NCBI GenBank assembly: GCA_001510575.1
Contig: LNGK01000006.1
Coordinates: forward strand, 1,607,565 to 1,671,564
Length of the DNA: 64,000 bases
Reading direction: 5' to 3'
Origin: Knoxdaviesia capensis
Lineage: Eukaryota; Ascomycota; Sordariomycetes; Microascales; Gondwanamycetaceae
Position 1 is the stretch's first letter, and the number at the start of each line of letters is the position of its first letter. The notes under the pieces were generated by a model. That model worked only from the letters and a program-made list of their open reading frames with translations. It was not told the DNA's origin and made no database searches. Made by a program: the position numbers and the translations under genes. Shown in pieces: positions 58,888-64,000 of the stretch.

Positions 58888-59521
58888 GACTTTCGTTGCA
58901 TTTTCTCTTTTGTTCACATTTCTGTTTTTTTTTTCTTAGGGGAGTCCTTGCATGATGCATCGACATTGGCTTTATGATTTATACCCGGACAGCAGTCCAC
59001 ATTCGTTTTTCCCATTTGAACTTAGGTTCATAGTTACTCACTTGGCCACAGAAGCCAACACTCACGCATAGCACTGCATTTCTTTTCTTCTCACACATGA
59101 GTTTCCGCTGTCATGTGTTATATCTCGTATAGTAAAGCTTTTAGTGATCACCAACCAAAAAATCTGTACACGTTGATCATAGCTCAAGAACAACTAAACT
59201 GCACAGCAACAGAGACCATAGAATAATAGTAAACCTGAAGAGCAGAAAAGATTTGCCTTTTCATATGACACAAACACGAAGAACGCCCGATAAAAAAAAG
59301 CAAATGAGAATACGCCAGACCCAAGGAGGAAACGAAAAAAAAGGAAAATCAACAGAGTGATGCCCGCCGTGCAGTGATGATATCATGGATAGAAAGTCAG
59401 AACGGAGGAGAGAGAGCGCGAGAGGGAGCCAACACCATCCAAGCAGTGTAAAAACAAGCAGGGAGGTGTAGTATGCCGAAGAAAGGGATCTTCCACAGCC
59501 CACGTGAGCTTTCTCGGGGCT
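58888..59521. other. Convergent 3' intergenic region
   Basis: A 634-bp spacer between the MFS transporter and GAR1 stops, A/T-rich, with no gene seen. Confidence 0.5.
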
Positions 59522-60395
59522 TTATCTGCCTCCGCGGCTGAAGCCTCCACGGCCCCGGCCACCACCGCCCGATCCACCGCGCGAGAAGCCACCGCTGCCG
59601 CCCCGGGAGAAGCCGCCGCCGCCGCGACCACCGCCGCCACCGCGGGAGAAACCACCACCGCCACCGCGCGAGAAGCCTCCGCCGCGACCACCGCCACGGC
59701 CGCCAAACCCACCGCGACCGCCACCACGGCCGCCAAAACCGCCTCCACGACCGCCGGCGGGCTTCTTGACCTTGGGCAGGCCGGCCAGCGGCTTCGGCTT
59801 GGGCAGGAACTTCTCCAGCGGCAGCAGCTTTTCCGACGAGATGAAGAACTTGTCGCCGGGCTGGAACGACGTGGCGCGGATGCCCTCGCTCGGCTTGATG
59901 GTGAAGTACACCTGGTTGATCGGGCCCAGCACCTCGTCGATCTTGCCGACCGACGTCTTGTTCTCCAGGAAGATCTGCGCGTTGAAGTGCGGCACCTTCG
60001 GGTTCGTCGACTCGCACACCATCTCCTCCTCGCATGCGTGCATGAACTTGCCGATTTCTGGTTGCGGGGGAGAGAAAGAGAGATTCACCGTTAGAGGATG
60101 GGTTTGTTTACGGCTTGCCTTGAGGGGTTCACGGTTCTATCTGACTGCCTGGAATTGCTCATGCTGCAGAACACAACAACTTACCTAGTACCGACGCAGG
60201 CGGGCCTTCTTCTCTCCGCTGGAAACCACCACCGCCGCCACGACCTGTAATTAGAGAAGCTAGGGTCAGTTTAAGTCCAAAATACATTCTGCTTGACAGC
60301 TTGAGCCTCCTCTCTCGTCCTGGGGACGTATTGCGTTTACCTCCACGGAATCCACCGCCTCCTCCACGGCCTCGTGCGCCTCCTCGGAAAGACAT
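59522..60395 (-). CDS. GAR1: H/ACA snoRNP subunit Gar1
   Basis: Three exons (60341-60395, 60185-60244, 59522-60057) encode 216 residues, near yeast Gar1 (205). The first two exons are 55 and 60 nt and encode the N-terminal Gly/Arg-rich arm, MSFRGGARGRGGGGGFRG and RGGGGGFQRR. Exon 3 carries the core: EIGKFMHACEEEMVCES, VPHFNAQIFLENKTSVGKIDEVLGPINQVYFTIKP and GDKFFISSEKLLPLEKFLP, then a C-terminal RGG tail with repeated FSRGG and GGRGG units. Gar1 binds Cbf5 and helps H/ACA guide RNPs make pseudouridine in rRNA and snRNA in the nucleolus and Cajal-body equivalents. The gene diverges from threonyl-tRNA synthetase across 820 bp. Confidence 0.95.
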
Positions 60396-60746
60396 TGTAT
60401 TGGTTTTGCTGGGGTAGGTAGATGTTCGGTTGAAATTCGATCGCCGACAGAAAGAGACTGCAGATGCCGGATATGAGACTTTCAGGTCTCCGTTGCAATC
60501 AAGGTCGTCGAGTTTGTTGTCGCCTGTCCTTGCGTTCGTTTGCTGTGCTGTAGAAAAAAATAAAAATAAAAAAAGTTCTGATACCGAAAAAAGCAGAAAA
60601 TTTCTTGCAGCCATTGGATGTGGGAACATCGAGCTATCGAGAAACGGGTGTTGATTGGCCAGATTCCAGATGTCCCAGCCACACTTTACGCCACACACGC
60701 TATCTTATCAATATCAGATCCAATCTAGACCCTTGGATATTTCTCC

Positions 60747-60755
60747 AAACCCTAA
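60747..60755 (+). promoter_or_regulatory. Telobox AAACCCTAA in the GAR1/THS1 promoter
   Basis: AAACCCTAA matches the telobox bound by Tbf1/Teb1-type factors at snoRNA, ribosomal-protein and ribosome-biogenesis promoters in yeasts and plants. GAR1 is such a gene, so the site fits. Binding is not shown. Confidence 0.45.
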
Positions 60756-61106
60756 TTAGCTTCCTACACGAAAACACCCCACCACCTATTTCCTGGCACA
60801 CAAAAAACCCCACCACCACATGAAAAGGCTATGACTCTTGGTTGCTTAATTGGCGATTCTTGTTTTCAATCGTGAGCACTCTAATCTGCTAAAACTTTCC
60901 GTATTACATCTCCTAAAATATTTGTAAGTGTTCTTGTTCCTTGATCCCGTGCCTTAAATTCCCGTCCTTTGCTATCTCTGGCTATCTCCAAGCCTACACC
61001 GATACTTTGTTCCACATCCCGTACTGTGCGCATTGAAACCCTGCAACAGGCTTCCCCTCCTCATTATCCCTATCTCTCTGTCTCTCTCCGTTGTGTTCGT
61101 ATCCTT

Positions 61107-61113
61107 TGACTCA
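61107..61113 (+). promoter_or_regulatory. Gcn4/Cpc1-type site TGACTCA upstream of threonyl-tRNA synthetase
   Basis: A perfect TGACTCA lies 103 bp before the ATG. Fungal Gcn4/CpcA/Cpc1 factors bind this sequence, and aminoacyl-tRNA synthetase genes are known targets of cross-pathway control. A near match, TGAGTGA, follows about 20 bp later. Confidence 0.5.
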
Positions 61114-61215
61114 CCGCACTCACCCATTGAGTGAATCATACCTGTCATATCTCTAACGCCCTCAAATTTCCATCTCTACAGATCACCTGAAACCCCTCCA
61201 GATAACACCACAACG

Positions 61216-64000
61216 ATGGCCTCTAAGCCGGACGTTGACGCCGTCACCGCCGGCATCAAGAAGGTCGATGTGTCGGGAAAGAAGGAGAAGAAGAAGCCGG
61301 CTGCCGCCGCCGGCGGAGCTGCCGGAGGCTTGGAGCTCAACCCGCCGCCCGACTTCCTGCAGAAGCGCCTCGAGTTCTACCATCAGCTGAAGAAGGAGTA
61401 CGACGAGGAGATTGCGAGCAAGCCGCGCGAGCCCATCTCCATCTCCATGCCCGACGGCTCGGTCAAGGAGGGAACCTCGTGGGAGACCACCCCCGGCGAA
61501 ATCGCCCGCGGTATCAGCGGCTCGCTGTACAAGCGCACCGTGGTGGCCCGCCTCGATGGCGAGCACCTGTGGGATCTGGAGCGCCCGCTGGAGAAGAGCT
61601 GCAAGCTGGAGCTGCTGCCGTTTGACGATAAGGAGTATGTGCCTCCAACCTCAAGCTACTATCAGCAGAGCAATAAACGTGGGACCGCCCTCTGTGTAGA
61701 GACACCCTCTGTAGCTAACATACATCCAACTTGCTCTCTAGGGGCGAGCGCGTCTTCTGGCACTCGAGTGCCCATATTCTCGGCGAGGCCTGCGAACGCC
61801 GATTCGGATGCTCGCTTTGCATCGGTCCCCCGATCGAGAGCGGCTTCTACTACGAAATGGCCCTGCCCAACAACGCCGCCGTGGTCGAGTCCGACTACAA
61901 GCCTCTCGAGTCCATCTTCTCGTCCATTGTCAAGGAGAAGCAGAAGTTCGAGCGCCTGGTGTTGTCGAAGGAGAACCTGCTGAAGATGTTCTCCTACAAC
62001 AAGTACAAGCAGCATATTATCAACGACAAGATTCCCGACGGCACTTTCACCACCGTCTACCGCAATGGCCCGCTCATTGATCTGTGCCAGGGCCCCCACG
62101 TCCCTGGTAAGCTTCTAATAAACCGCCCGGCAGCATATACGAGCTTGGGTCTTAAATGCTGATTTTTCTTCTCCCGTTTAGATACCAGCCGTATCGAGGC
62201 CTTCGCGGTCATGAAGTCGTCTGCTTCGTATTTCGTGAGTCCCTCCAACAATATAGCTCTGGAGTAACTTCTGAGAGACCATCCTTTCTGACCTGATATA
62301 TTTTCACGGCTATAGCTCGGAAACCAAGCCAACGACAGTCTCCAGCGCATCTACGGTGTCTCGTTCCCTGAGTACGTTGCATCAAACGCTAGTACAGAGT
62401 TTGCATCTCCTGACTAATGACTCATTTTGTGTCCTTTTAGCAAGAAAAAGTTGGCTGAGCACAAGAAGTTCCTCGAGGAGGCGGCCAAGCGTGATCACCG
62501 CAAGATTGGCCGTGACCAGGAGCTGTTCATCTTCCACGAGTGGTCTCCAGGCTCGGCGTTCTGGCTTCCTCACGGTGAGTACCCGGACTTTCGTTTTGCT
62601 ATGAGTCATATGCGCGTGGCATGATCTAACACTTCTATTCACACCAGGTGCGAGAATTTACAACACCATCATGAACTACCTGAAGGATCAATACTGGAAG
62701 CGTGGTTATGAGGAGGTTATGACTCCCAACATGTTCAACTCCGATTTGTGGCGCCAGTCTGGTCACTGGCAATACTGTAAGAAACCGAGGGTTCCCACCA
62801 GCAACATGTTCAGAGGAAGAGTCACTAACCGTATACCTTTACCAATTGCAGACCAGGAGGATATGTTCGTTGTCGATGTTGATAAGTAAGTTGTTCCACT
62901 TCTATATCTTGCAAGTCATGATCTATGTACTAACCAATGACTCACTGTATAGGCAACAATTCGCCTTGAAGCCGATGAACTGCCCCAGCCATTGCTTAAG
63001 TATGGATTTGGCATGACATTGCGACCGCAGGAGAGAATATTTTGGCTTCAGCCACTGACAGTTCTTCTCTTCTAGTGTTTGGACATCGCGAGAGAAGTCA
63101 CAAGGAGCTCCCCCTGAGACTTGCCGACTTTGGCGTTCTGCACAGTACGTAGTCCTACTTCTGATAGATGAGTGAACATGAGAGACTAACTGCTGGCAAT
63201 AGGAAACGAGGCGTCTGGTGCTCTGTCTGGTCTTACCCGCGTGCGGAGATTCCAACAGGATGATGCCCACATCTTCTGCCGTGAGGACCAGATCAAGTCC
63301 GAAATTGAGGATCTTTTTGATTTCTTCTCGGAGCTGTACGGAATGCGTAAGTGAACTTGATCCTCGCCCTCCAAAATAGAAGTGATAAACAACACACCTA
63401 ACCAACATCTGGCGCATCTGTCTCGCTACAGTTGGTTTCACCTTCAAGCTGAACCTCAGCACCCGGCCAGACAAATTCGCCGGAGAGCTTGCCACTTGGG
63501 ACCACGCCGAGAGCGTGCTCAAGGAGGCTCTGGACGAGTTCACCAAGAAGGCCAACACCACCTGGGTGCTGAACGAGGGCGATGGCGCTTTCTACGGCCC
63601 CAAGATCGATATCCAGGTGTTTGACTCTTTGAAACGCGCGTGGCAGACTGCCACCATCCAGTACGTCCTCTTTTCCCACTCTAGATTGAAGCCTCTGGGC
63701 CTTCGACATACTAACAACACCACGCCCCCACCCCTCCCATTAACAGGCTTGACTTTGTCAACCCCGTCAACTTCAACCTGGAATACCACACCGCCGCCAG
63801 CGACGAAGCCACCGCGGCCGCGGCTGCCGCCCAGCCCGCCGCCGAGCCGGAGCCGGCCGCTGCCGGAGCCGAGGGCGCCGATGGCAAGGCCGAGACCCGC
63901 AAGTGGGCGTTCCGCAAGCCGGTGGCCCCGGGCTGCTCGCGGCCCGTCATGATCCACCGTGCCATGGCCGGCTCGATCGAGCGCTTCACCGGAATTCTCT
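61216..64000 (+). CDS. THS1: Cytosolic threonyl-tRNA synthetase (3' end outside window)
   Basis: Twelve exons are visible: 61216-61634, 61742-62106, 62182-62234, 62316-62371, 62441-62574, 62648-62776, 62852-62885, 62953-62999, 63076-63144, 63203-63346, 63432-63660 and 63747 to the window end. All join in frame to 644 residues; the anticodon-binding domain is beyond the edge. Order: Lys/Ala tail; TGS domain (ISISMPDGSVKEG, LYKRTVVARLDGEHLWDL); editing domain with HSSAH and DLCQGPHV; class II core with motif 1 (IMNYLKDQYWKRGYEEVMTP), the zinc Cys of MNCPSH, motif 2 (LPLRLADFGVLHRNEASG, TRVRRFQQDDAHIFC), and GAFYGPKIDIQ. It charges tRNA-Thr and removes mis-charged Ser. Eleven introns in 2.5 kb is many for this genome; exons of 34 and 47 nt are notable. 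An Ala/Glu/Pro insert follows FNLEYHTAASDEAT before KWAFRKPVAPGCSRPVMIHRA. Confidence 0.95.

Larger units (their letters stand above)
60396..61215. other. Divergent promoter region between GAR1 and threonyl-tRNA synthetase
   Basis: An 820-bp spacer with a telobox (60747-60755) about 350 bp from GAR1 and a Gcn4/Cpc1-type TGACTCA (61107-61113) about 100 bp before the synthetase ATG. A CT-rich patch lies at 61055-61095. No gene is present. Confidence 0.6.

Overview
This window is nuclear DNA from a filamentous ascomycete (Pezizomycotina). The evidence is short introns (about 60-250 nt) with GTAAGT-type donors and CTAAC-like branch sites, pyrimidine-rich leaders, and single-copy housekeeping genes whose proteins read like those of filamentous fungi. 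The Fus3/Kss1-type MAP kinase resembles, from memory, sordariomycete and leotiomycete orthologues most closely. That placement is a recollection, not a search result.

I can support 15 protein-coding genes, two of them cut by the window edges. In order they are: OXR1-like TLDc protein (+, 3' end only); Fus3-type MAP kinase (-); SEC24 of the COPII coat (-); a 96-residue one-pass membrane protein with tiny terminal exons (+); MSN5/exportin-5 (-); DPH7 of diphthamide synthesis (-); a DUF1917/Bles03-like protein (+); NAA30, catalytic subunit of NatC (-); LRO1, the phospholipid:diacylglycerol acyltransferase (+); LDB17/SPIN90-like Arp2/3 regulator (+); SLM1-like BAR-PH protein (+); an AzgA-type purine permease (+); a large MFS transporter with a long disordered N-terminus (+); GAR1 of H/ACA snoRNPs (-); and cytosolic threonyl-tRNA synthetase (+, cut at the window end). 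Most genes were rebuilt by joining exons, checking reading frame, splice sites and family motifs. Several first or last exons are only 16-60 nt long.

There is no gene cluster or operon. Some neighbours share themes: LDB17 and SLM1 both act at the cell cortex and on actin, and GAR1 and threonyl-tRNA synthetase are divergent genes of ribosome production and translation with a telobox and a Gcn4/Cpc1-type site between them.

The layout is uneven. The stretches 3.2-8.5, 37.1-47.8 and 49.9-56.0 kb carry no gene I can support. They hold microsatellites, long strand-biased pyrimidine tracts upstream of genes, and a short motif, TACTGTA, that recurs about twenty times. The most unusual non-coding structure is a roughly 195-bp cluster of nested inverted repeats at 33.32-33.52 kb, which could be a small non-autonomous transposon relic. 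I found no tRNA or rRNA gene, CRISPR array, intact transposon or clearly new defence or metabolic system.
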